Source of the DNA: Cymbidium sinense
Lineage: Eukaryota; Streptophyta; Magnoliopsida; Asparagales; Orchidaceae
Assembly: GCA_021442155.1 (NCBI GenBank)
Contig: CM038216.1
Coordinates: 153,971,009-154,035,008 of the forward strand
DNA length: 64,000 nt
Direction: 5' to 3'
This document shows, piece after piece, positions 23,601 through 31,369 of the stretch (position 1 is the stretch's first letter; every line of letters starts with the position of its first letter). The notes below the pieces were generated by a model, which worked only from the letters and a program-made list of their open reading frames with translations, was not told the DNA's origin and did no database searches. Both the position numbers and the translations under genes were made by a program.

Positions 23601-26509
23601 ATATGCCACCACGACTAGTGTTGCCTTGCTATCCTCCACACTATTATACCTTGTCCTCCTCAAAGTCCAGCATGGTTATCAATGTATGGTACACTTAGTG
23701 AACAATTTTTCATACAAATTACTAAGCTCAAAGCCCATATCCACCACAAATTCAACAATAAAAAACTCCTAGCTTAAACCAACCACTTATCCCATCACCA
23801 ATACCAATGCTCTACCATACTTTGCATCACTATACCTTCTTCCACTTCCTTTTTAATGTGCAAACTTTACTAACATTCCTCTAATACAAGTTTCTCATCA
23901 ATTGTTATAGTTCACATGGAGAACAACCTGACTTAGTAATAACAATGGTAAAAAAAGAACTTAATTAATGATTTAAACAATAATTTATAAATACTAAAGG
24001 GATCAAATAGCTAAAACAAACAAAGATAAATTCAAAAACAAATATCCTAGAAGTAATATTATCTCTAACAAATAAGAAATGCTCAAAAAGCGAGAATGAT
24101 TAAAAAATGATAATTCATAAACTAACCTGAAGCGGTTGGTTTAAGGCTAGTCATGATAATGATGATAATTATTAAATATAAGTTCTACCCAACTAAGTTA
24201 TCAACTAATATCATGAAAGGCAAGACAAAACACCCATTTATATTAAAGTTGATGGGTAATTAAAAAGTTAAGCTAATAGTCCATTTATATTATAAATATG
24301 AATGGCATTAATATCATTAGCCTTATCATAAGCATTTGGAGTTTTTCCTTCTAAATCCTTATTCTCCAATCATTTATCTTGAATTTTATAACAAGTGTTA
24401 AATCCATTAAGCGCAACTTTTATCCATGTTACTTCAGTCTTTCATTTTCCCTTGTAAATCATTCTACAATAAGCTCATATACTCATCCAAATGGTGAATC
24501 TTCTTCCCTTCATTGCATAATCCCAAAGCACCTAGACGTATGCTCTACATATCATAATATAAATAGGTGTTGCTATCATTATCCCTATAATACAAGAATG
24601 TCATTAATAGCATATTTTAATGCATCATCAATTTCTTAAATTACATGGGATCTTTACAACAACAATACTTTCACACAATTAAAACTCCATAATTCTAAAC
24701 ACTTTTAGAATTATGACAAAAATCTATTTGCCAAATAATAGATACAATCAAGACAGTAAAAGTAAAAAGAAATACCTGATACATAGAAAAAACAACTATA
24801 AGGAAGGCATGTCATCTCAAGTATATTCTCTTTTTTCTTCACCTCTTAACTGTTTTATAAAACATCTTTCAACAATATCGAAGGATCACACATCTTTATC
24901 ATAATTTTAACATCTACGACGAAAATATAAGGAAATCACGACTAAAGGCTTGATCAAAAACTTTAAAGTGCATTCTACATTATAGTATTTCTTAAAGAGA
25001 TTAGGGAACATTTATGCTAAACTCTTTCCACAACATAAACCAATAAAGAGGAGAATAAAGCATCAAATCTATATGTTAGACAAACAAATGCATACAAGTT
25101 CGAAGGATGAATACGCAACGGCAAGAATATCTTGACAGGAATCATTAAAGATAAAAAAAAAAATTCTTTGTCATCAACATCAGTGAAGTTCCTCACATAA
25201 ATGACTTCATATTTTAAATGCTTCAAATAACTGCCAAATGAGTTCAAGACATTGAATAAATTAATCCATCACTAAAAAATGATTAAGATTTATATTGCAA
25301 CTGCATTGAAACATATCCTCGCCAGTAGTATGAAAAAAAAAATGTCATAATGGCTTTCAAAAGACAGCGAAAGTAAGGTCATTGCTTAATTTTTAAAGAC
25401 TGGAGCTATACAGGCTGGAAGTGCTGATTGTAAATTTTGTTGAATGGGTCGCAATTACACAATTATCTTTTCTGTAATCATAGATAACAATCATTGGTTA
25501 AAAAAGGAACTTTTGCGTTAAGTTTAGCCTCCCAATTTCATTCTATATAGCATTATGAATTTAGAAAAAGAAATGCTCTTCAATCATTTAAGAGCACATT
25601 TTCAACATCATCTCTATGAAAGCACTCCAAAAAATGATATGATTTTGGCCCATCACCTTCTCAAATACTCCACAGTCCTACTCAACTCCTCTTTTATTTA
25701 ATATGAACACTATATCTCAAACTCATAAATTCATCATTTTGTCAACACATTAACGCCACCTTGCTAAGATAAACGGCCTAAAGAAGATGCGGATAATGTT
25801 TAGATTAAGGTAACTGTTTGGGTGGCGAAATTTTGTTGATCTAATAATGCTATAGAATCCAAATCTGACTGCCGAAAATGAGTGGATATCAGCCTCTGTC
25901 ATTTTTAGAGTTCTGAGTGGCGATTTCATTCAAACAATGAAATTCGGATGAAAGATACATTTCAGATTCAATAAACTCAGCAGCATTACACTTATTGAAT
26001 TTGTGGGTGGAGTTGCACTGTTCTTAATGTAAACCTTCCTAAAAAAATGTGCTACCACATAAACCAGGACAAAGACAGAAATGTGAAATCAAAATCAGAG
26101 ATATACATCCACAGAATTATGAAAATTAAATTTCATCCAAACCCCACCGATACAGCACATCGAAGACGACAGAGACACGGGCGTGGCCGATGTGGCTCAG
26201 ATCGTAGGCAGTGATGCCGCAAACGTACATCCCCACCTTGCCTTCCACTTTCGGCCGGAAGGGTTCCTTGCTCTTCGTCAATGTGTTGTGGAGGTGGAAA
26301 ACAGTTGAAGTCGCCGCATCGGTGGAGGCTACGTAGGATGTGGAGGGAGGAGAGGAAGAGCAGAAACATGATGAGATAGAGGGGACGGATTTTCTTTTGA
26401 GGAGAGAGAACGGAAGAGGGTACTGTCGCTGTGCGAAATAGAGAGAGCGTGAGACCGACGGCGAGAGAAGAAAGGAGCACCGCAGCCACGACGCCCTGGC
26501 GTGGGCCAT
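1044..26509 (-). CDS. Cysteinyl-tRNA synthetase, organellar type (9 exons)
   Basis: Ligates cysteine to tRNA-Cys using ATP (class I aminoacyl-tRNA synthetase). Coding exons on the minus strand are 26509-26148, 25230-25167, 20502-20341, 19714-19544, 19448-19167, 18489-18364, 18289-18086, 1457-1356 and 1280-1044, giving about 569 residues, close to the length of plant organellar CysRS. Residues 1-70 are rich in Ser and Arg with no acidic residue before Asp64, like a plastid or mitochondrial transit peptide. The catalytic domain starts near residue 90. HIGH is at 106-109, the zinc ligands are Cys97, Cys277, His302 and Glu306, and KMSKS is at 334-338. The C-terminal helical anticodon-binding part follows. 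All junctions keep frame. Intron 7 is about 16.6 kb, intron 8 is GC-AG, and intron 2 lacks a GT or GC donor at the homologous position. No frameshift or stop is seen in any exon. It is probably functional, provided intron 2 is spliced. Confidence 0.93.
1356..1457 (-). CDS. CysRS exon 8
   Basis: Phase-0 exon of 34 codons. Acceptor GGGCAG precedes 1457. The donor after GAG at 1356 is GCAAGA, so intron 8 (1281-1355, 75 bp) is of the GC-AG class. The reading frame joins exon 7 (ending HTTK) to exon 9 without loss, as expected for the family. Confidence 0.88.
1750..2300 (+). pseudogene. Ty3-type integrase fragment
   Basis: Plus-strand frames here contain, in order, the integrase-core landmarks of plant Ty3 retroelements: a PFxxWGIDxIGPL-like segment near 1835-1880, FFSKWxDxKLLAKI at about 1890-1931, a degenerate DNxxQFG segment near 2005-2025, and a [12 protein letters not shown] end near 2160-2200. 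Frame changes and stops are frequent, so it is dead. It lies just upstream of the terminal repeat at 2378 and probably belongs to a different, older element. Confidence 0.7.
2378..3035 (+). repeat. Left long terminal repeat of a decayed Ty3 element
   Basis: About 655 bp that recurs as a diverged direct repeat at about 7124-7770. Shared blocks include the CAGTTCAAATTGAACCAAACA stretch (2424 and 7176), the TTAGGGTTTGTTTAAT stretch, and the AACCTGCAGGAATCAAACAG stretch (2925 and 7660). The likely start is a TGAG at 2378. The outer edges are approximate. Confidence 0.65.
3036..3047 (+). other. Candidate primer-binding site (initiator tRNA-Met type)
   Basis: The 12-mer TGATATCAAAGC lies directly after the left terminal repeat. 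It differs at two positions from TGGTATCAGAGC, the usual plant Ty3 primer site. Its position agrees with the LTR boundary. Confidence 0.5.
3343..4980 (+). pseudogene. Ty3 gag (with start of protease) pseudogene
   Basis: A short intact N-terminal frame at about 3350-3466 encodes a basic start followed by a Gln-rich helical segment. Broken frames at about 3600-4130 keep the gag core signature, including the [13 protein letters not shown] and YTNEFEQL segments. A CCHC zinc knuckle follows at about 4274-4320 (C-x2-C-x4-H-x4-C). Near 4690-4740 is the [19 protein letters not shown] end of the protease region. Many stops and frameshifts are present, and no reverse transcriptase follows, so the element is internally deleted. 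Confidence 0.75.
5080..5084. repeat. Target-site duplication CTAGG (left)
   Basis: CTAGG directly precedes the TG of the solo LTR and recurs exactly at 7037-7041 after its terminal CA. Confidence 0.85.
5085..7036 (+). mobile_element. Solo LTR of a Ty3 retroelement (1952 bp)
   Basis: Begins TGTAATAACCGGAAG and ends GGGCCGGGTCGTGACA, the TG...CA ends common in plant chromovirus-type LTRs. It is flanked by a perfect 5-bp duplication, CTAGG. No internal region is present, so it is the product of LTR-LTR recombination. It contains a GA-rich tract at about 5210-5360 and a (TA)n microsatellite. It sits inside the older gag-bearing element (2378-7770), which must have inserted earlier. ORFs of about 60-106 codons over the GA-rich tract are compositional. 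Confidence 0.85.
5533..5606. repeat. (TA)n microsatellite
   Basis: About 37 uninterrupted TA units inside the solo LTR. Confidence 0.97.
7037..7041. repeat. Target-site duplication CTAGG (right)
   Basis: Exact copy of 5080-5084 immediately after the CA end of the solo LTR. Confidence 0.85.
7124..7770 (+). repeat. Right long terminal repeat of the decayed Ty3 element
   Basis: Diverged direct copy of 2378-3035 in the same order and orientation. An A/G-rich run AAAAGGAATGAG just before it may be the polypurine tract. The right edge is uncertain because the two copies differ by a small gap near the end. Confidence 0.6.
10526..10605 (-). mobile_element. RTE LINE 3'-end fragment
   Basis: Reads (CAA)n followed by AAGCCTTAATCCCACTAT and ATGAATCC, the reverse complement of the 3' tail of the LINE ending at 17366. 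Truncated to about 80 bp. Confidence 0.75.
11990..12310. repeat. Dispersed repeat, related to 62390-62590 (inverted)
   Basis: The reverse complement shares with 62390-62590 a run of blocks: GTGGTRAKGAGCTC, CCTTGGC, TGGGGA, CACTTG, TTGACTT and GGGTC, in the same order. Probably part of an LTR. Confidence 0.5.
12950..14460 (+). pseudogene. Ty3 protease-reverse transcriptase-RNase H pseudogene
   Basis: Plus-strand fragments in the order expected of Ty3 pol. About 12970-13120 is the end of the protease region ([14 protein letters not shown], then a segment ending LKPKD-like). About 13390-13480 is a pre-RT segment ([20 protein letters not shown]). About 13545-13900 is the RT core, including the YFDDTLIYS form of the YxDD motif at about 13860. 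About 14230-14420 is RNase H, with a [14 protein letters not shown] segment at 14237. Many stops and frameshifts make it non-functional. No LTRs were identified around it. Confidence 0.75.
14461..15690. other. AT-rich intronic sequence, nothing recognised
   Basis: No frame with coding features, no inverted ends and no clear repeat partners elsewhere in the window. Probably old, eroded element DNA. Confidence 0.5.
15700..17366 (+). mobile_element. RTE-clade LINE, decayed, with 3' (TTG)n tail
   Basis: A non-LTR retrotransposon remnant. Plus-strand fragments match plant RTE reverse transcriptase in order: a [12 protein letters not shown] start at about 16070, a FG-FMP segment near 16310, [15 protein letters not shown] at about 16390-16434, a TQGG segment near 16520, the YLGSIVQNDGE-like segment near 16850, and a 3' end reading ATTCATGTACCCCACTAGTGG then GGCTTGTTG with a (TTG)n tail. 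Several frameshifts and stops are present. It lies in intron 7, antisense to the host gene. Confidence 0.85.
17367..18085. other. Intron 7 donor-proximal sequence, nothing recognised
   Basis: AT-rich. It holds a 64-codon minus-strand frame (17751-17945) with no protein features. No repeat partner was found. Confidence 0.5.
18086..18289 (-). CDS. CysRS exon 7
   Basis: Phase-0 exon of 68 codons, acceptor TGCAG and donor AAA|GTATGG. Encodes part of the C-terminal helical domain with the conserved [15 protein letters not shown] segment. Confidence 0.9.
18364..18489 (-). CDS. CysRS exon 6
   Basis: Phase-0 exon of 42 codons, acceptor CTCAG and donor CAG|GTATAA. Encodes the conserved [17 protein letters not shown] segment after KMSKS. 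Intron 6 (18290-18363) is 74 bp. Confidence 0.92.
18706..18868 (+). mobile_element. Au-like SINE
   Basis: The order of elements matches the plant Au SINE: GGTGACCCAAAAG near 18742, a diverged B-box-like GGTTTAAATC, CAGGGATAAGGCTACATA near 18795, ACCAAACCCT, and a T-run at the end. It lies in intron 5 with substantial divergence. The identification is from memory of the family consensus. Confidence 0.6.
19167..19448 (-). CDS. CysRS exon 5 (zinc ligands and KMSKS)
   Basis: Phase-0 exon of 94 codons, acceptor TTGAAG and donor CAG|GTGAGC. Contains WHIECSAM (zinc Cys), [11 protein letters not shown] (zinc His and Glu) and [11 protein letters not shown] (ATP-binding KMSKS). Confidence 0.95.
19544..19714 (-). 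CDS. CysRS exon 4
   Basis: Phase-0 exon of 57 codons, acceptor AACAG and donor AAA|GTAAAA. Encodes the [20 protein letters not shown] and ADFALWK segments conserved in CysRS. Intron 4 is 95 bp. Confidence 0.94.
20341..20502 (-). CDS. CysRS exon 3
   Basis: Phase-0 exon of 54 codons, acceptor TGTAG and donor CAG|GTAAGT. Starts with [12 protein letters not shown], the continuation of DVDDK in exon 2, and includes the [15 protein letters not shown] segment. Confidence 0.93.
21829..22085 (-). mobile_element. RTE LINE 3'-end fragment
   Basis: Reads CAACAACAACAATAAGCCTTTATCCACTACATGGGGTTGGG-like sequence followed by the reverse complement of the RTE 3' coding end. It is related to 17100-17366 on the opposite strand. 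Confidence 0.75.
22481..22934. mobile_element. hAT-type miniature element with 8-bp target duplication
   Basis: The element is 22489-22926 (438 bp). The ends are TAAAGGTGTAAGTGAG and, in reverse complement, TAGGGGTGTAAATGAG. The flanks CTATTATC (22481-22488) and CTCTTATC (22927-22934) match at 7 of 8 positions, the hAT duplication length. The interior holds GAGCTCGAG-rich palindromic words and no ORF. Confidence 0.8.
25167..25230 (-). CDS. CysRS exon 2
   Basis: Acceptor GGCAG. The first base completes the Arg codon begun in exon 1, and 21 codons follow, ending in the family-conserved RNFTDVDDK. The base after the Lys codon should start the donor, but the sequence is GAATTT followed by a T-run. 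Reading on in frame would add about 10 mostly hydrophobic residues to a GTCAAG at about 25139. An upstream GTGAGG donor inside the exon would delete [10 protein letters not shown]. Confidence 0.85.
26148..26509 (-). CDS. CysRS exon 1 (transit peptide and HIGH)
   Basis: ATG at 26509-26507 opens 120 codons plus 2 bases. The donor is CG|GTGGGG. Contains the Ser/Arg-rich presequence, then [20 protein letters not shown] with the zinc Cys and HIGH. It is GC-rich relative to its surroundings. Intron 1 (25231-26147) holds no recognised feature. Confidence 0.93.
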
Positions 26510-26608
26510 GGGTGCCTGCTTGGTGTACTGAGGGGGACGAGGTGGCCTGCGGCTGAGGTGATAGAGAGAGAATATGGGATAAAAATTGCGTTAGGCTATC
26601 CTATAATG
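26510..26608 (-). promoter_or_regulatory. Residual 5' leader/core promoter of CysRS
   Basis: Only 99 bp separate the start codon from the MULE end. Read on the minus strand it has a TTATAGGATAG block, a TTTTTATCCCATATT block and a pyrimidine patch TTCTCTCTCTATC. The original upstream DNA now starts at 44739, 18.1 kb away. Confidence 0.5.
26600..26608. repeat. MULE target-site duplication (left)
   Basis: CCTATAATG, matching CCTATCATG at 44730-44738 at 8 of 9 positions. Confidence 0.8.
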
Positions 26609-26746
26609 GAGAAAATAATACGCAGAGAGTTCCGACGTAGCTTTAGGTCCGATCCAATATTAAAATATAATTTTTATTACCGTAGTGCTGACTTAACTGT
26701 CGTTAACGTTAATCCGATCCGACTCGACCCGGCTCATTAAAATAGT
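26609..26746 (+). repeat. MULE left terminal inverted repeat
   Basis: About 138 bp, pairing with 44571-44729. Shared blocks are GACGTAGCTTTA (26634), TCCAATATTAAAATAT (26653), GTTAACGTTAA (26701) and TTAAAATAG (26737). The right copy is longer by an internal segment of about 25 bp. Confidence 0.8.
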
Positions 26747-27329
26747 AAGGAAAAAAATATTATAGACAACATTTCAGATTTCGAGCCGAGAAAATTTTAG
26801 GTATTTTTATTTTGTATAAAGATTTTTCTCAGCTCTCTCTTCTGATGTGCGTCCGACCTTCCTCTCAGAGATTTGCTAAATCTTGAATATTAAAAATTAA
26901 GGTATTATAGGAGACTCCATGAGATATTTCTTCCTGCATTCTTAAACTTTAAAGATTTTAGGGTTTTCAGTTATTCTTCGTCAAATAGAATTTGAGTTCT
27001 TTAAAGGAAAAGAAACTTTTGATTTTTTGAGATATTTTGTATGTGTCTTTCTATCTTTAGGAAAATTCTTTCGACACCAATTTCATTTCAAAATTTTTGG
27101 GTTGACCAAAAATTTTTCGTTGTTGAATAAATTGACGAAAATTTTTTGGTTGTTGACCTCCAACGAAATTATTTGGTTTTGACCCTTCAATCTCATCAAC
27201 GAAATCAACGAAATCAACCCAAAATTGACTTTCAAATTTGGTCATTTCATCAATCTAATTTGTTGATTGACCCGTTCCAAACCAGTAGTTGGTCAACTTT
27301 ATTCGGTCGGTCATTTGGTACCCAAATTG
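26747..27329. other. MULE sequence between left TIR and array
   Basis: No gene. A stretch at about 27090-27300 is rich in GTTGAC, CAACGAAAT and TTTTGG words (for example CAACGAAATCAACGAAATCAA at 27197), a small degenerate repeat. It may hold a promoter for the plus-strand gene but nothing definite is visible. Confidence 0.4.
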
Positions 27330-29775
27330 ATGACTACACTAACTCATGAAGGTACACGTCATTTTTTTTCAAAATTTTCAATTGTGGAGCTTGTCATATG
27401 TTTAGTATATCTCATTGTAAGAGGTTTGGAGATGTTTCATGAAGAATTTGATAATTTTGGAATTTATTTGTATGTGTAATCTCATGAGAAGCCAATTTTC
27501 AAAATTTTAATTATGGGACTTGTCATATGTTTAGTATATCCCATTGTAAGATGTTTGGAGATGTTTCATGAAGAATTTGATGAGTTTTAGGGATGTTTTG
27601 CATAGGTACTCTCTATGCTTTCATGAGAGTACACCTTATTTTTTTCAAAATTTTTAACTATAGACTTATCATATGTATAGCATATCCTATTGTAAAATGT
27701 TTGGAGATGTTTCATTAAAAAATTGGTGATTTTTTTATTTTGCATGTACTCTATATTCTCATGAGTCGCATTATTTTTCTTTTCAATTGTGAGGCTTGTC
27801 ATATGATTACCATAACCTATTGTAAGATGTTTGGAGATGTTTCATGAAGAATTTGCTAGTTTTAAGAGCTATTTTGTATGTATACTCTCTATACTCTCAT
27901 GAGAGTACACCTTATTTTTTTCAATTTTTTAATTATGTGGCTTATCATATATTTATTATAACCTAATGTAAGATGTTTGAAGATATTTTATGAAGAATTT
28001 GGTGATTTTTGTAGTTAATTTGTATGTATACTCTCTATTCTCTGAAGTACATTTTTCAATTTTTTAACTATGTGGCTTGTCATATGTTTAGTATATCCCA
28101 TTAGAAGATGTTTGAAGATGTTTCATGAAGAATTTATTAATTTTTGGGGCTATTTTGCATGTATACTCTCTATACTCCCATGATGGTATACCTCATTTTT
28201 TTCAAAAATTTTAACTGTGGGGCTTGTCATTTGTTTACCATAACCTATTGTAAGATGTTTGGAGATATTTCATGAAAAATTTGCTAGTTTTTGGAGCTAT
28301 TTTGCATATGTACTCTCTGTACTCTCATGAGGGTACACCCCATTTTTTATAAAATTTCAACTATGAAGCTTGTCATATGTTTAATATATCCAATTGAAAG
28401 ATGTATGGAGATGTTTCATGAAGAATTTGTTGATTTTATGAGCTCTTTTGCATGTATATTCTATGTACTCTCATGAGATTACACCTTATTTTTCTAAAAT
28501 TTTTAATTGTGGGGCTTGTCATATGTTTACTATATCCTATTATAAGATGTTTGGAGATGTTGCATGAATAATTTATTAGTTTTTGAAGCTATTTTACATG
28601 TAAAATCTCTGTACTCTCATGAGGGTATATCTTATTATTCTAGTTTTTTCAACTGTGGAGCTTGTCACAAGTTTACCATAACCTATTGTAAGATGTTTGG
28701 AGATATTTTGTGAAGAATTTGTTAATTTTTGGAGTTGTTGCATGTGTACTCATACTCTCATGAGGTACACCCATTTTTCTAAAATTTTAACATCATATAT
28801 TTATATCCTATTGTAAGCTATTTGGAGATGTTCCATGAAGAATTTGCTGATTTTTTGGGTTATTTTGCATGTGTAATCTATGTTCTCATGAGGGTACACT
28901 CCATTTTTCTAAAATTTTTAATTATGGAGCTTATCATATGTTTATTATATCCTATTATAAGATGTTTGGAGATGTTTCATGAATAATTTACTAATTTTTA
29001 AAACTATTTTGCATGTGTACTCTATGTACTCTCAAGAGTACACCTTATTTTTTTTAGATTTTAATTGTGGGGCTTGTCACCTGTTTATCATAATTTATTA
29101 TAAGATGTTTGGAGATGTTTCATGAAGAATTTATTAATTTTTGGAGCTGTTTTGTATGTGTACTCTCTGTACTCTCATGAAGGTATACCCTATTTTTCAA
29201 AATTTTCAACTATGGGACTTGTCATATGTTTAGTATATCCCATTGTAAGATCTTTGGAGATATTTTATGAAGAATTTTTTGATTTTTGGGACTATTTTGC
29301 ATGTGTACTCTTTGTACCCTCATGAGGGTACACTTCATTTTTTTCAAAATTTTTAACTATGAGGCTTGTCATATGTTTAGCATATCATATTGTAAGATGT
29401 TTGGAGATGTTTCATGAAGAATTTGCTAGTTTTAGAAGTTATTTTTCATGTGTGCTCTATGTACTCTTATGAGGGTACACCCCATTTTTTTAATTTTTTT
29501 TTTAACTATAAGGCTTGTCATATATTTAGTATATCTTATTGTAAGATGTTTGGAGATATTTCATGAAGAATTTCTTAGTTTTTGGTGATATTTTACATGT
29601 GTACTATATGTACTCTCATGAGGGTATACCTCATTTTTCTAAAATTTTCAATTGTGGGGCTTGTCATATGTTTATTATATCCCATTGTAAGCTGTTTAAT
29701 GATGTTTCATAAAGAATTTGCTAGTTTATGGAGTTATTTTGCATGTGTACTCTTTGTACCCTCATAAGAGTATAC
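27330..29775 (+). repeat. Palindromic tandem array, subfamily A, block 1
   Basis: About 17 copies at roughly 142-bp spacing. Each has TACTCTCTGTACTCTCATGA then GRGTACACCCCATTTTT, followed by the A-type body with GGGCTTGTCATATGTTTA, CCATTGTAAGATGTTTGGAG and ATGTTTCATGAAGAATTTG. Frames of 60-70 codons running through copies are repeat artefacts. Confidence 0.95.
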
Positions 29776-30905
29776 CTTATTTTCTCAAGTTTTTTTTTGA
29801 TATTCTACCCTTTCTGGAGATAATATGTGTAATAGATTCCATTATAAGCTGTTTGGAGTCTGATTGGTTAGTTTTTGGATCAATTTTGTATCTATAGTCT
29901 CTGTACTTTCATGAGAGTACACCCCATTTTCTCATTTTCTTTCAACTACTTTACCCTGTTTGGAGATAATATATTTAGTAGATGCCTTTTCAGATTTTGG
30001 AGGTCTTGGTGAGTTTTGCTATTTTGTGTACTCTTCTATGAGTACATCTCATTTTAGCATTTTTTTAAACTATTTTACCTTAATTGGAGATAATATGTTT
30101 AGTAGATGCCATTATTAGTGAGATGCTTGGTTTTGGATTTTGCATATGTACTCTCTATACTCTCATGAGAGTACATCTAATTTTCTTTTTTTTCAGCTAT
30201 TTTAACCTGTTTGGAGATATATGTTTAATAGATGCTTTTACAAGCTGTTTGGAGGCTGTTTGGTGAGTTTTTTATGTTGTTTTGCATCTGTACTCTATGT
30301 ACTCTTATGAGAGTACACTTCATTTTCCCATTTTCTTTCAACTATTTTATCATGTTTAGAGATAATATGTTTAGTATATGCCATTATAAGCTGTTTGGAG
30401 GCTGATTGGTTGGCTTTTGGATCATTTTTGCATTTCTACTCTCTGTATTTTCATGAGAGCACACCCCATTTTCTCATTTTCCTTTAACTATTTTACCCTG
30501 TTTGGAGATAATATGTTCAGTAGATGCCTTTACAAGCTGTTTGGAGTCTGATTGGTTAATTTTTACATCAATTTGGCATTTGTACTCTCTCTACTCTCAT
30601 GAGAGTACACCCTCATTTTCTCATTTTTTTTAATTATTTTACCCTGTTTGAAGATAATATGTTTAGTAGATGCCTTTATTATATATTTGGAGGCTGCTTT
30701 ATGAGTTTTTGGGGCTATTTTATATCTATACTCTTAGTACTCTCATGAGAGTACACCCGATTTTCTCAATTTTTTTAGCTATTTTACTCTGTTTAGAGAT
30801 AATATGTTTAATATATGCCATTACAAGCTGTTTGGAGGCTGATTGATTAGTTTTTGGATTAATTTTGTATATGTACTCTCTATACTCTCATTAGAGTACA
30901 CCCCA
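29776..30905 (+). repeat. Palindromic tandem array, subfamily B, block 1
   Basis: About 8 copies sharing the CTCTCATGAGAGTACACCCC core with subfamily A. They have a different body: CAACTATTTTACCCTGTTTG, GGAGATAATATGTTTAGTAG, ATGCCATTATAAGCTGTTTG, then GAGGCTGATTGGTTGG. Confidence 0.93.
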
Positions 30906-31325
30906 TTTTTCTAAAATTTTTAACTGTGGGTCTTGTCATATGTTTACTATATCCCATTGTAAGCTGTTTGAAGATGTTTCATGAAGAATTTGTTAGTTTT
31001 TGGGCTATTTTGTATGTGTACTCTCTATACTCTCATGAGGGTATATCCCATTTTTTAAAAATTTCAACTGGGAGACTTGTTATATGTTTACCATATCCTA
31101 CTCTAAGATCTTTGGAGATATTTCATAAAAAATTTGTTAGTTTTTGGAGTTATTTTGTATGTGTACTTTCTATACTCTCCTAGGGTACATCTTATTTTTT
31201 AAATTTTTTCAATAGTAGGGCTTGTCACATGTTTACCATAACCTTTTGTAAGATGTTTGGAGATGTTTCATGAAGAATTTGCTGGTTTTAGGAGTTGTTT
31301 GCATGTGTACTCTCCTCATTATGAG
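30906..31325 (+). repeat. Palindromic tandem array, subfamily A, block 2
   Basis: About 3 copies with the A-type body, between the B block and the plus-strand gene remnant. Confidence 0.9.
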
Positions 31326-31369
31326 ATAATATTCTCATTAATTCATTTTCATTTTGAAGTTTAAAATGC

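Larger units (their letters stand above)
20503..25166 (-). other. CysRS intron 2 (about 4.7 kb)
   Basis: Acceptor TGTAG at 20503. The expected donor position reads AAA|GAATTT, not GT or GC. The intron contains an RTE 3' fragment and a hAT miniature element. Stretches 20503-21828 and 22927-25166 hold only AT-rich DNA with chance frames (such as 23290-23772, 160 codons, with no protein-like features). Confidence 0.7.

Noticed and set aside
23290..23772. 160-codon plus-strand ORF in intron 2
   Set aside because: Lys/Asn/Ser/Thr-rich composition expected of AT-rich DNA, no motif, no repeat partner, and no splice or promoter support.
26133..26489. 118-codon minus-strand ORF in another frame of CysRS exon 1
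   Set aside because: Frame lacks the HIGH region and is explained by the GC-rich exon 1.
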